From Hemicentrotus pulcherrimus (taxonomy: Eukaryota; Echinodermata; Echinoidea; Camarodonta; Strongylocentrotidae), in NCBI GenBank assembly GCA_003118195.1, contig BEXV01000454.1, forward strand, positions 28,182 to 59,686: 31,505 nt of DNA, written 5' to 3'. The notes under the pieces are model-generated. The model was not told the DNA's origin, made no database searches, and saw nothing but the letters and a program-made list of their open reading frames with translations. The first letter of the stretch is position 1. The number at the start of each line of letters is the position of its first letter. The translations under genes were made by a program, and so were the position numbers. Shown piece after piece: positions 1 through 11,187 of this stretch.

Positions 1-1285
1 GGTGTTTTTGTTGGTTTTTGTATTTGTTGGTTTTTAGCTAAGTGTTAATATCATTATTCGAGTAGATGGCATGACTATCTTTCTATCTATTGAATCTCCA
101 AATATCCTTTACGTCAAACTATTCCATAAAATGCTGAAACTGATATTGCGAAAAAATATGGCTCAATTCATCAAAACATCTAAACCTATTTTCTGCATCA
201 TCGAGTCATTAATTTCGTGCTGGCATAGTACTTAACGAGAGTCCTTGATAAAATGATTACAATCAGTAAGCTCATTCCAATGACCGGATCTCGCAGAAAA
301 TGTTTCCATCCATAATTATTTGTTTATATAAACATGTATAAAGGATTTTTTTAAAATAATTTATCCTGCATAATCATTTTCACATCGATACATGCACTTT
401 TCCATGACTCGTCAAAATATTACAAAATAACATCGGCTGCAAAGCAACATGTAAGAAATTAAACTTGAAAAAAAAAATGTAATTTTACACCAATGCTATA
501 ACATAAAAACAAACAAGCAAACTGAACATAGACACGTAGACATATTTGGTAAAATTAAGCCATTTATTCACGAAACTATTGTCTTAAAGATTTATTTTTT
601 TGCTATATATCTTTTCATATCATAATAAGTTTTAACAGCTGGCATAACTCTTTCAAGCAGTGATACCTGATGTTTGCATATGGCTAAATAGATTGCTTTT
701 CTTACAATGATTAAGATACAATTAAACTCGTTGTTATGACCTCCATTCAAGCCAAACAATTTTTAATTTTGGTTTGTGAGTTTGGCCTTTATATTGGTCT
801 TACTGAAAAAAAAACATTGCTCAAGTTTTTACCGTATAAATATCCATAATAATATTGTCTGCTAACTACAATTAAAAAATGTACAATGTTAATCACAAAC
901 TATTTGGAATTTCAGCAATGAATCTTTCATGTATATTATTCTGTTTCAAATCTTAAACTGGAACCACTTCATCAGTTGATATCATCAGTTGACTGATAGG
1001 GAATCAGACAATACGAACACCATGCGTTATCTTCTAGATCTAAACCATTTTTCCATTCGGTGAGGCAGTTACCTTATTTCACATTTTATTTTAAGAACCA
1101 TTTTTTGTTTTCATGTTCAATATAAGAAGTAATGCTTCAGGTAAAATACATGCAGGTTGGTATTACACTTCTTTTCAACCGGCCCGCATAGCACTTCATA
1201 ACCCATATTATCGAAGGAAATTTATTCGTATACTTTTGAAATTCAGAACGAGAGAAACATACCATCCGGTTTCAAAATCTCATTA
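1..1285. other. AT-rich noncoding sequence
   Basis: No ORF with family resemblance, no RNA gene and no clear repeat was recognised. This is probably intronic sequence of the urea transporter gene or intergenic sequence. Confidence 0.5.
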
Positions 1286-1516
1286 GGGACTTTTAGATTT
1301 GCGTGGACTGATACGTGTGACGTCCATTCAAGGCAGTGCATTAAAAGGACGTCGATCGCAGCAATCCCCCTTTGTCTTCGTGCGAATCTAAAAGCCCCTA
1401 TTAGGGACTTTTAGATTGGCGTGGACTGATACGTGAGACGTCCATTCAAGGCAGTGCATTAAAAGGACGTTGATCGTAGCAATCCCCATTGTCTTCGTCC
1501 GAATCTAAAAGCCCCT
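1286..1516. mobile_element. Head-to-tail dimer of a ~114-bp MITE
   Basis: Two near-identical copies, 1286-1399 and 1404-1516, with a repeat period of 118 bases. Each starts GGGACTTTTAGATT and ends AATCTAAAAGCCCC, forming imperfect terminal inverted repeats of about 16-20 bases. ATTA or ATT sits between and beside the copies, as expected of a short target duplication. The interior has an inverted GACGTCC/GGACGTC pair that could fold. There is no coding capacity. Confidence 0.7.
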
Positions 1517-3897
1517 ATTGATAAAGAATACTCCCTCCATACATCAATTTCCGAGAGCGTCAATAGTAAGGCGTGACAAAAGAAAAATTCGAGGAAGTTA
1601 AGTTTTATGAGGAAGATTCGGATGACACGCGATCATTCGGATATCATTCGGTGATTTCTCATACATGAAAAAATGTTGGGAATTATAAAATAATTTATTT
1701 CGTTAAATTGTTTTCACCTGAAGAGTAAATTTGGTTTGTAAGGAATTATTTGTTAACAGCGTAATATGCGCTAAGCAATCGTATTTTTACCTCTACTTTT
1801 TCCAAAGGAGGTAGTTTGGTTCTTAATGAAATTGGTTTGCATTGTTTCTGTAAATAATAAAAAGATGACGTGTTAAAGTAGAACAGTATGATACGTTTAA
1901 AGGAGATTTACTCCAATTGTGAAACTATGAGGGAAAAAATTAATGTTTCTTTGTAAAGTGAGTTGGATGATTTATTCTATAAGCCATTGATTTTGAAATT
2001 TAAAAATCTTGTTGAAGATTACAAAAGCATCTCATTTTGGTATTCTGACGATTGTCATGTGTAGGAAAGATATGAAACACTATTTTTAGTACGACGAACA
2101 CGTATAATGATGTACACAAAATCAGGTAAAGAACATTATAATTTTTTGCGTTCATTTTGTTTATTTAGTTATTTATTATATACAAAATTAAAGGATGACA
2201 ATATCAGCCAAAGCTGTTTTTCATATTGGTCCTGTATATGCATACTAAACTATAAAATAACAATGAAATACAAAATATCAATGAAATATGCAAAACATAA
2301 AATATATTACATGGATATTTAAAAAATATATATTGTTATAATTCATGTGTATGGAATCTGTGTATTGAAAATATAAGCAGTGTTGATTTATCTATTCAAC
2401 TCTGATTTATATTCCAGCCATAGTGTTTATAAAAGAATCATTATAAACCAATCCGTCAAGCCAAAGATGCATCCGTGTCATTTTCTCGCTTTACTCATTA
2501 CTATCCCATCTCTGATAGTGGCTCCTAACATCCGAGAGATAATGGTGCACCAAATCATTGATGTTCAGGGCAACAGATGGTGCAATTCTCATCCACGTCA
2601 GTCTTGTTTATATAAAGAGAAAAGGTGAAATTGTGACTCTAAATAGAATTCAAGGGTCATTTTTCTGAATTCGGGTTTAGCTTCTTTATCTGTGTTGTAC
2701 TCATAATATATGACAATCAAATTAACATTTCTGACACATATTTGCACGCATTAAACTAACAATTTAGATTAACGACGGTCTAAAATTGCATTCGTGATTA
2801 CATTTTCAAATTAAACAATGAAAAGAAAGATAATTAAAACGTGCCAATCTTTTCTCCATATCAACAGACCCAAAACCTAGCACAGTATGCATTTTTTTCT
2901 ACTTCAATGTTTCAGTTTAAAGTATTCAAGTTTTTCTTTAAACAGAACTACAACGTTGAAGTAGATGAAAGTAGAAAAATCAGAGAAGTAGATTGGTGAA
3001 AGTTTGAATGAAATCGGACATAACATGATATGAATTGTTTAAAATTGTAATCACTATAAGTTGGGCTCTTCAAATTGGCTGAATTGGTAATGTCTCTGTG
3101 ATATAGTGGCAGACTATACTTTACCATTTGTTCCAACATACAAATGACTACAATTTGTATTTTTCTCAAAATTAATGTATGATTGAGGAGGATCTGTTCT
3201 CTTTTAATAGAGGACCTATGATAATATGTTATCCATTATATATTTTGAGTATTGCCCCAATGGATAAGGCACTGAGGAGGAACACAGAAATTCATGATGT
3301 TTGTATACGACAAACAGGAGAGTTATGACGACTACGTCATGATCCACTGACCATACCGCCAATATGCTTCCATTACATTCAAACATTCATGACTTTCGTA
3401 TTATTGGTCCCATTCATTTCGAACTTTCACCGTTCTGTTTATCTTATTTTTCTACTTCCAAACAAATAATATTATTACACGGGTTGGAGGAAAAAAGAAG
3501 ATAAACACATCGGTTGACATTATGTTCAGCTCTAATTTACGAGTTGCGTTCATTTCATTAAACCGCAATAGAGAGCCAATAACTCACGTCTTACCGCGTC
3601 GCATTAATATTTTCTTCTGTATAATGACATCGTGTAAATGTAAGGCCTTCATAAAAGAAATGCAAAGTTTGAATTTCAGTTAAATATAATTAGTTAAAAC
3701 CACTTAATTACCAGACTAATTCAAAATCCTTTTTAACAACACAGACCTAGTCACCAATCCCCATCTGGACATTTTTGTTATCTAAAATTGTACTTTTAAA
3801 CACAATTTTAACCACAAGGCTTGTACAGATATGATGCTGACAACCGCCGCAGTTTTTTCTTTTTACATGTGAATTAATGCCAACTGCTCGCAATTAA
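1517..3897. other. AT-rich noncoding sequence
   Basis: Only short random-looking ORFs are present. A tRNA-like box-A resemblance near 3252-3275 has no matching box B. Nothing else is recognised. Confidence 0.5.
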
Positions 3898-4263
3898 AGG
3901 TAAAGACCAGTATTGGAAACGCCCCAATTTCAAAAAATTAAATGGAAGCTCTCATTACCAATCACGTGAAAGAATATGTTTTGACTAATACATGATGATA
4001 AAAAATTTGCCGGGAAACCGCCTACTAATTCATATATTTGGTAAATTTGTTTCTCTCATGGTCTGTGAGAGATACAGGGTAGTCCCATATACATCTTTCT
4101 GTGTAAAGTGCTTGTAACTTTACAAAGAATGGGCCAAATTTCTTATCATTTTGATGATTCCAGAACCTTGCAGATGCTAGATGCTAGATGATCAAACTTT
4201 TCTGATCGATTACACAACGTTTCTTTCACATTACAATCGCATGACCATAACTGGTCTTTACCT
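3898..4263. mobile_element. TTAA-flanked MITE (366 bp)
   Basis: Inverted ends AGGTAAAGACCAGT (3898-3911) and ACTGGTCTTTACCT (4250-4263) match perfectly over 14 bases. They are bordered on both sides by TTAA (3894-3897 and 4264-4267), the target duplication used by piggyBac and Kolobok elements. The interior is noncoding, so the element is non-autonomous. Confidence 0.75.
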
Positions 4264-4626
4264 TTAAAGGCTTGTGCGTATTTACTATTATAGTTTACAG
4301 AAATGTGAGGTGCATATCATGATTTAAAAAAAAAACGCTGAAGTTTTGCCGCGTCATTTATGTAAACCATAAATATATATTTTACAAAGCAAAGTGGCTG
4401 TACAAAGTGGAAAATGAACAGCGATTAGTCAATTAAATGTAGGAGAGAGAGGGTCCTTATAAAAATGGATCATTTCTGACCATAAATCATGTATGCTGGT
4501 AAAAGCATAACTAGTATATACACCGAGCTTAAATTTCAAACCATATTTTGTAATGTCATCAATTAAATCTTTTTGTCTGAGCCCATACCAATACAGTATA
4601 TAGCCAAATATTTTAAGCACAAACGT

Positions 4627-4771
4627 AAAAGAAGAAGAAGAAGAAAAAGAAAAAAAGGAGGAGAAGAAAGGGGAGGAGAAGAAGGAGAAAGGGGAAAGAG
4701 GAAATAGAAAGAAAAGAAGGAGAACAAGGGGAAGGAGAAGGAGCAAAGTAATGGGAGAAGAAGAAAAAAGG

Positions 4772-4806
<35 letters not shown>

Positions 4807-4815
4807 CTCCTATCT
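4627..4815. repeat. Purine tract followed by (CT)n microsatellite
   Basis: About 145 bases of almost pure A/G (GAA, GGAGAA repeats) run directly into roughly 14 CT repeats and further CT-rich sequence. The long low-complexity frames here are artefacts, not genes. Confidence 0.85.
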
Positions 4816-5640
4816 CTATCTCTCTTCTTTACTTTTTTCTCTATTTATCATCACTTACTTATTTCCGTAACGATTTATTCCGCTGAGTCTCTGCTCTTCC
4901 CTTCCACCATGTGTAGGAGATCTTATTATTTCAGACTTCTTGTCGCTGTCTTTCCACTTCTACTTCATGTCATAGAACCAATTCACGTCAATTATACTGA
5001 GAGAATGATAACACATAAGCAGTGAGTGACAGTCCTATCAGTCTATCCGGAAGGTGTGAAAACACTCATTTTCAAGCACTAAATCTGCACCTGCTTTTAC
5101 TCAATGAATAAAATATACACATTTGAAAAGAACCTGACGGCAGAGAGACAGAATCGTTAATCGGTCATTATGTCATCCCAACGCCCAAGTAAAATGCATC
5201 AATTTTCGATTATTAAAAAAAAATCTACATTAAACAGACAGAAGAAGTAAAAATATAGTATCTTGCAAACAAAAATATGTTACGGTCATGTCTATCAAAA
5301 TCACAAGTCGTCTGAATAGAGGAATACAAAACGCAATCTACTATTTTTTTTTTTTCTTTGAATAATGTTTTGATTATTTTTTTTATTATTATTTTTTTAC
5401 TCGTGTTTGATTTCTTATCCACCTTACTAATACTGTAAGAAAGTGGCTAAATCTGCATTTCTATTATTTCTTGAAGGAACTCTACATTAGATATCATTTT
5501 TTTCAACGATGCACGAACTCGGACAACCGCGGTATTTCGTGTATAAAAATTGCCCGCTTGTGGTCACAGATTATCCATTCATCTAAGACCATCTATATAG
5601 AGGATTGTGTAGTATCGTACACTCTCCAATAAGGTATGAA
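4816..5640. other. Noncoding sequence without recognised features
   Basis: AT-rich with several T-runs near 5343-5398. No gene, RNA or repeat family is recognised. Confidence 0.5.
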
Positions 5641-6730
5641 GAGAAGGGGCAGGGAAGTGGGGGTGATGTCCTCCAACGTTGGTTTACCTCTTTGACTATA
5701 AAAGGGTATATAAACGTGATGAATACATATCAGTTTATGTCTTTCGGTTGTTTGTTATCATCCTTTCCAAGGGGAAGTGTTTCTGGGGAGGGGGGGGGGG
5801 GAAATTGTCCCTCAAATGGTTGCTTAACTCTGATCGAACTGATTTCAGTTATGAATGATAGATACATCATTCGGATTTTGATTATCTTGAGGTTGTGCAT
5901 CTGGGGCAGAGGAGGGGGTAAATGTCCTCCAAAGATTGCTTACACATGTACCTATAGAAAGTTTTGTTGCAGATGGAAATGCATTCATCTATCATATTAT
6001 CAGAACATTATAAACAAATAAATCAAATCAAATCAAATCAAGTTATTTCTATTTTTATCATTTATTATAATTATGGGATATTTTCCTTTCCATGTGTTCG
6101 GGAAAGGGAAGGGTAAGTAAAGTCGTTTAAAGTTTGCTTACCTCTCGTTAGATTGATTGCGGATAATTACATCTATCAAATACTGGTAAGTGTTTTCAAA
6201 GATTTAATGATTGGTTTTAAAAGAGGAGGTGGTAATGTATTTCAACGATAGCCTGTCTATGGTCAGGTTGGTTGTGGATGGGAATCTTAATATGCATCCA
6301 CATGATAGGTGAGAGCCATGATCAGAATGTAACCTTTCCAAGTGGTTTATGTTCGGGAAATGGTTCGAGGCGGAGAGTAAGGTGGCTATGTTCTCCAACG
6401 ATTGTTTACCTCTGTTTATTTCGATTGCGGAAGCCGGAAGGGATTATAAATTCAATTCATCCATTTTTGTAAACCGATAGGAATCGTCATCTGAGCATTA
6501 GACTGTTGTTAAGGTAGTGTGTGTCTCGGGAAGGAAGGGGCTAAAATGTTAATATCGTCCAACGATGGCTTACTTCTGGTCATATTGAACGCGGATAGGA
6601 TATATAAATACATCGTCCAGTATGCCTATATCGGTAAAGGGTTTTGAATGTACCCTTCACAGATGATTGTTTCCGGGAGAGGGGAAGAGGTAGTGGTACT
6701 AATAATCCTCCAAGGTTCATAAACCTTTAG
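5640..6730 (+). repeat. Decayed tandem repeat array, ~8 units of about 115-200 bp
   Basis: A recurring unit pairs a G-rich block (such as TTTCTGGGGAGGGGGG, ATCTGGGGCAGAGGAGGGGG, TTCGGGAAAGGGAAGGG) with a downstream block resembling CTCCAACGATTGCTTACC and then ATTGATTGCGGAT. The second block recurs near 5671, 5811, 5927, 6127, 6240, 6393, 6557 and 6708. Units are strongly diverged and unequal in length, so this is an old minisatellite or satellite array. The frames open across it are repeat-driven. Confidence 0.65.
6013..6042. repeat. (CAAAT)n microsatellite
   Basis: Four to five copies of AATCA/CAAAT inside the decayed tandem array. Confidence 0.7.
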
Positions 6731-7486
6731 AATATTTAAAGTCATATATGAACAAACATATTTCTTGCGACTGAACTAATTAAATGATTGATAAAAAGAA
6801 AATTTGAATAGATCCTGTAATATATCAAATCCTGTGAATGGACTTGCAACCTTCTGTTTATGATCTATGTTGTATCTTTATTTTAATAAACTCTCTCCTC
6901 TCTTCTTCCTCTCATTTTTCATTACACACACGAACGCACAACAAGAAAACACTTTCTTAGCCCACGCACATAACCTCAGTCTATTTTTTTCTCTCTCTCT
7001 CTCTCACGCTCTCTTTTTCTATCTCTCTTTTGTTATATCTACAATTACAATTATTCATGCAGACAGATTCACCTACCAAGAAGCCTTGGGGACAGTCCGA
7101 CCAAGAAGTGCTGGTAACTTCTTGGTCCGACAGTGAAATGATATGCTCTCCAAAATGTCTCGTGGTTGGCATATTGCATTATTGACATTCATCTTGGATT
7201 TGTTTTCCAGTTTTTTCTTATTTAACATGAACGGAGATTGTTGCTTTATATTACATCAATTTTCAATTTTTTATATTTTGTATTATAGAATCAAAAGAAA
7301 TACTGTATTTCATGAATTTTTGACCCCCTTCGGCTTTGATCAACATTTTGCTATACATTCAAGGCTATTGGAACGATAATTTCTACGGCATTGCCTTGAC
7401 TGAAAATGTCTGCTCCAACATTAACTATTGTACATTAACATGTTTAAAAGATAATGTGTTAGTAAGTCAATTTGAAATTCGCTTAC
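6731..7486. other. Intron of the urea transporter gene, with (CT)n and a hairpin
   Basis: This lies just past the donor of the first coding exon. It holds a CT-rich stretch (about 6985-7030) and the inverted repeat at 7099-7127. No following exon was recognised. Confidence 0.5.
7076..7131. repeat. Short inverted repeat built on CCAAGAAG
   Basis: GACCAAGAAG (7099-7108) pairs exactly with CTTCTTGGTC (7118-7127) around a 9-base loop, with partial pairing beyond. Another CCAAGAAG lies at 7076-7083. GTCCGAC flanks the stem on both sides. This may be a remnant of a short foldback element, possibly related to the GACCGACA family seen elsewhere in the window. Confidence 0.5.
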
Positions 7487-7998
7487 CTTAACATGCCACA
7501 GATGACTACAGGGAACACCAGGAACCCATACCAATCACCTGCAGCTGAACTCGATGCCAACACGTACCCAACCAGGAGACCATTGAAGCAGAAAGCTCCA
7601 TTGTCCATTCCATCCCGATCTAGATGCAGGACTAGACCCGTCGTCTGGGCGGCCAACATGGCCAAGAGTCCGCAGATAGTCCGCCAGGGACTCTGCACAA
7701 ATAGTCCGGCCAGTATGAGAATTCCGCTGAAAGGGTTGTTCACGAAGATAGGTTGTCCCAGCGCCCTGGCGCATGCTACAGGGAACCGGACGGGTAAGGG
7801 TTTATCATAGATCCAGTCACTGAGAGGTCGCACTGTCCCGGTAAAGAAAGAGAGGTAGTAGGAGAGACCTGTTTGAGTTGGCTGGAGAATGTTGAGACCC
7901 TCTTGACCAGCAGCTTGACCGTTATCGTATGCCTGCGCCGGCGGCGTGGTCGCATCACCGTTTGGTATGTCCACTTCATGGTCAGCATGTCCATCCAT
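7487..7998 (-). CDS. SLC14: Urea transporter (SLC14 family), first coding exon
   Basis: This encodes a plasma-membrane channel-like transporter that lets urea cross down its gradient (family knowledge). The chosen start is the ATG at 7998-7996 (context AACAACATGG). An in-frame TAA lies about 40 bases upstream, and the ORF extension above the ATG has no other Met. The exon holds 170 full codons and ends in phase 2 at a GTAAGC donor. Residues 1-45 are a polar tail. 50-70 is a charged/aromatic lead-in (SFFTGTVRPLSDW). 83-103 contains QPIFVNNPFSGILILAGLF, the hallmark SLC14 segment. 107-126 is a second membrane helix, then RDGMDNGAFCFNGLLVGYVL and DWYGFLVFPVVICGML give further membrane segments. 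This is roughly the first half of the first structural repeat. The downstream part, including the LPxxTLPF region and the second repeat, is not found in the window, so the next intron is at least several kb long or the gene continues beyond position 1. Confidence 0.9.
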
Positions 7999-8358
7999 GT
8001 TGTTATGCTTGCCCGAAGCCAAAACAGCACCAAATTAACTCCTCACATACGTCGTAAAAAAATAGCCTCTTTTCGACGCCATTCCAGCTGATTGTATAGT
8101 ACTGGGTCGATAATCTCGTTTACATGCGTGAAATTGAGCGTGGGTTTTTGCAAACAGCACTCAGCATGCTACCTTAACTTATCTCAAACATCCCAAATTC
8201 GTCGCCTTTTACGTCCTCCACGTCTTCTCGAGCTTCACACACAAACTACCTGTTTGCACACACTCGGTCGGAGCACTACACACACAGATTTGGCACCCGT
8301 TTCATTACCCGAGTGCACTGTGCCTATCTACGTAAGATTGTGAAATCGTGAAATTCAG
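7999..8358 (-). other. Probable 5' UTR of the urea transporter gene with upstream ORFs
   Basis: The stretch lies between the predicted transcription start (about 30 nt below the TATA-like box) and the ATG. On the minus strand it has several short upstream ORFs, for example a nine-codon ATG...TAG starting near 8306, a five-codon ATG TTT GAG... near 8193 and a fifteen-codon one beginning ATGGCGTCG near 8091. An unseen 5' UTR intron that removes some of these cannot be excluded. Confidence 0.4.
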
Positions 8359-8382
8359 AGCTTTCATGCTCACCCACTTCGC

Positions 8383-8389
8383 CTTTATA
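8383..8389 (-). promoter_or_regulatory. TATA-like box of the urea transporter promoter
   Basis: TATAAAG on the minus strand, 27 bases downstream of the CRE and about 385 bases upstream of the start codon. The spacing is consistent with a core promoter. No clear initiator element is seen at the expected start, near 8358. Confidence 0.4.
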
Positions 8390-8415
8390 GTGCGTTGTAG
8401 TGTCAAAGGCTTATT

Positions 8416-8423
8416 TGACGTCA
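8416..8423. promoter_or_regulatory. Perfect palindromic CRE (TGACGTCA)
   Basis: This is the full 8-base consensus cAMP response element, bound by CREB/ATF proteins in animals. It lies 27 bases upstream of the TATA-like box of the urea transporter gene, a typical location. An 8-mer can occur by chance, but position and context support function. Confidence 0.45.
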
Positions 8424-8424
8424 C

Positions 8425-8863
8425 AAGAAATCGCATCGGAAAGAAAATAATAACCTCCTCAATTCTTAAAGCACCCTACTTGGTAAAGTTGATAAGGCAC
8501 AAGACTAGTGTGCCTCTTCAATCAACATTTTTCTTACTTGTACCCCCTCCGTCTCTGTCTTACTGTCTTCCACTTTCTCCTCTCTCTTCCCCCTCCCCCA
8601 TTCTCTTGCTCCCTCTCTCTATCCTCCCATGTCTATTGTTATATTACGAGAAGCATACTCCTGATATCTTTCCATGTTTCTTTTTTACCTTTTCCCTCAT
8701 GAGGAACTGAATAAAGAAAAAAAAAGAATTTCTTCATTTCTAAACGGGATTCATCCGACCACATAAGGATATCTTTTTTGTTGTACTTTTTGCGTACTTA
8801 GCTTGACATGTTCAGATTTCAAAGCGGATTACGTTATTATTAGACATTATTAATATTACTATT
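8425..8863. other. Sequence upstream of the urea transporter promoter; CT-rich part
   Basis: 8530-8640 is pyrimidine-rich (CT/CCCTCT). No gene is recognised. Confidence 0.5.
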
Positions 8864-9095
8864 GCGGTTCAAGTCCCGGCGGGAAACTAATGTCATATGG
8901 CAAGAAATTGATCTACATTTACCACACTCGACCCAGGTGAGGTAGATGGATACCTGACAGGAATTAATGTATTGGAATGCTAGAGCGCCATAATGGTAGT
9001 TGCTAAAGCCGTGGAAAATTGTGGAAACACATGAGAGTCAAGTGTGACGGATATGAGCGCTAACCGAGAACCCACTATCATTATTGTTATTATTT
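8864..9095 (+). mobile_element. 5'-truncated tRNA-derived SINE
   Basis: Begins with a polymerase III B-box (GGTTCAAGTCC, 8866-8876), continues as a non-tRNA body and ends in a degenerate ATT-type microsatellite tail (9078-9095). The A-box half is absent, so the copy is truncated at its 5' end. Confidence 0.6.
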
Positions 9096-9978
9096 TAAAG
9101 CATTAGAATCGAGCCATCATTCATTTTCAACTTTCATTATCTTCCCTCCTCCTTATACACACTCTCTCTCTCTCTATCTATATAAATATATCTATCTCTC
9201 TCTCTCATTTGATTCCATCTGATTTCATTCGCAAAGGGTAGAACATTAACATCAAATACATTATGTATAACGTAGAAGTGGATATAAAGTGACATAGAAA
9301 GACCATTTCAAAACATTTGAAAAGAGAAAACATTATAGAAGGCCTATTTACCTTTTGTCTAGCATTTCCAAAATAAGAAGGTAAAAAGAAAAGTTCAGAA
9401 TGATTTATCTATTGTTGTTAAAAATGCAATATATAGGCCTAAGTAATTGTTTTATCGACAGTTTGCAAATTTCCTATGACAGCAATGCATCACGTGAGCT
9501 TACAATTATCGAATCAAACAAATTGAACAAGAAAATGTAATTATAGAACACAAAAGAAAAGGAAATAGGCTAGGTAATACATTTACTGCCGATGCTGTAA
9601 AATGCCCCTTTCAGCGGCTAAGCGTGAAAATAAAATATTAAGGGGGCGCTGACTTTTGATGGGGGCTGGGAAATAGGCATTTCTCTTCTAATGCAACGCA
9701 AATTTACCATACTTTTGATCTCGGAAAGTAATGAGAGGGCGCCGAGTTGAGTTGACTTTTTTGAATGGGGACACGTTTCTCCTTGCCCCTTTGAGCTCCG
9801 GAATGCCGCCACATTGCCTGCTCTCAGATACGTTATCTGCTGACGATGTCAATATTAAGATCAGGATCGTTGAGATAATTGAATCTGGGGCTTGAGATGA
9901 ATAGACAGCAACAATCGCATTTATATTGGTACCATAAACTGCGGGAGGTAAACATGTTAACAAGATATAAAGGGGTAT
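9096..9978. other. Intergenic sequence with a CT microsatellite
   Basis: 9158-9206 is a CT/TA microsatellite. Around 9600-9830 there is a less AT-rich patch where GGGCGC followed by GACTTTT and GGGG occurs twice (near 9645 and 9738), perhaps an old duplicated repeat. No credible gene is seen. Confidence 0.45.
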
Positions 9979-10116
9979 GAGAGGGGGAGGGAGAGAGAGA
10001 GAGATAGAGAGGGGAGGGAGAGGGTGGAGGGAGAGAGTGAGAGGGATGAGGGAGAGAGGATAGAGGAGAAAGGAGGAGGAGAATGTGCGAGAGAATGGAG
10101 GGAGAGAAAAGAAAGA
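9979..10116. repeat. Purine-rich (GA/GGGA)n tract
   Basis: Nearly uninterrupted A/G with GAGA and GGGAGA repeats. The complementary low-complexity Ser/Pro/Leu frames are artefacts. Confidence 0.85.
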
Positions 10117-10724
10117 TATTTATTCGAAGTACGAGGAAATGACTCCGTAGATCGTCCGTAATACTCGCAGCAGTACTCATGGAAAATTGGAATTTTGGTA
10201 AAGGCATCCACGACGTTATATATAATGGCATTAATTGTGTTTGTTTGATTATCTGCTGGTTATTTGTTTGTTTGATCTACCAGTGTCTTGGTCACTGGAG
10301 AGTCAATTGATAATACCTAATATTATAGATTCAAAATATCATGGCTATAGGTTGTCAATCTGTCCTTCATGAACCAGAAAGAGTATTGAAGTAAATTAAT
10401 GGGGGTAAATTTGTCATACGTTCCTTTACCAAGCAAGTATGACCATGATGACCAATTTATCAATTTCAAGGTGACCAAAAACGTCAACAACACGTTCTTC
10501 ATCTCCTGAAATCAATATTATGACCCTTCATTGCCCAAACCATTTCAAACCGCGCATGGCTGACTAAATGGGGTAGGACAGGTAAGTTAGTTGCCATGCA
10601 ACGTCGTCCTTTAAGCGTATTTAACGTTAATAGATACCACGATACAAAGGTCACGAGGGCCTGCAATAGGAAAATTCATTTTATCCGCGATTTTTTTTTT
10701 ATTTAGCATATACCACAGGTATAT
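10117..10724. other. Intergenic sequence without recognised features
   Basis: No gene, RNA or repeat family is recognised. Confidence 0.5.
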
Positions 10725-10788
10725 TTCTCTCTCTCTTCCCTCTCTCTCTCTCTCTCCCTCTCCCTCTCTCTCCCCTCTCTCTATCTAT
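10725..10788. repeat. (CT)n/(CCCT)n microsatellite
   Basis: Continuous CT-rich tract with CCCT interruptions. Confidence 0.9.
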
Positions 10789-10860
10789 AATTATAATGTT
10801 TTTTTATGCTTTTATTTAATTTTAAATCAGATTCATCATGGATTTTTTTTTTTTTTTGCA

Positions 10861-11187
10861 AAGAGGGAAAGAGAAGACAGAAGAGGAGAGGAGAAGAAGA
10901 GGAAGAAGAAGAGGAAGAAGAAAAAGAAGAAGAAGAAGCAGAAGGGGGAGGAGGAGGAGGAAGAGGGGAAGCAGGAGAAGCAGATGAAGAAGTAGAGGAA
11001 AAGAAGAAGAAGAAGAAGAAGAAGAGAAAGATGAAGAAGAAGAAGAAGAAGAAGAAGAAGAAGAAGAAGAAGAAGAAGAAGAAGAAGAGAAAGATGAAGA
11101 AGAAGAGAAAAAGAAGAAGAAGCAGGGTGAGGAGGAGGAAGAGGAGAAGCAGGAAAAGCAGATGAAGAAGTAGAGGAAAAGAAGATC
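10861..11187. repeat. Long (GAA)n/(GGA)n polypurine tract
   Basis: About 325 bases of almost pure purine on the plus strand, with a GAA core (about 11003-11097), GGA-rich shoulders, and an internal duplication of the segment GAGGAAAAGAAGA with its neighbours. It is followed by AAC repeats (11190-11215) and more GAA. The Lys/Glu and Leu/Ser low-complexity frames across it are artefacts. Such tracts can form triplex (H-DNA) structures. Confidence 0.9.

Noticed and set aside
3250..3300. tRNA-like A-box resemblance (TGCCCCAATGGATAAGG)
   Set aside because: No B-box at the expected distance and no SINE body recognised.
7472..8091. Overlapping ORFs in other frames across the urea transporter exon
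   Set aside because: Shadows of the SLC14 frame, which has clear family motifs and a strong splice donor.
9833..10231. Ser/Pro/Leu-rich minus-strand ORFs
   Set aside because: They read through the GA/CT low-complexity tract and have no family resemblance.
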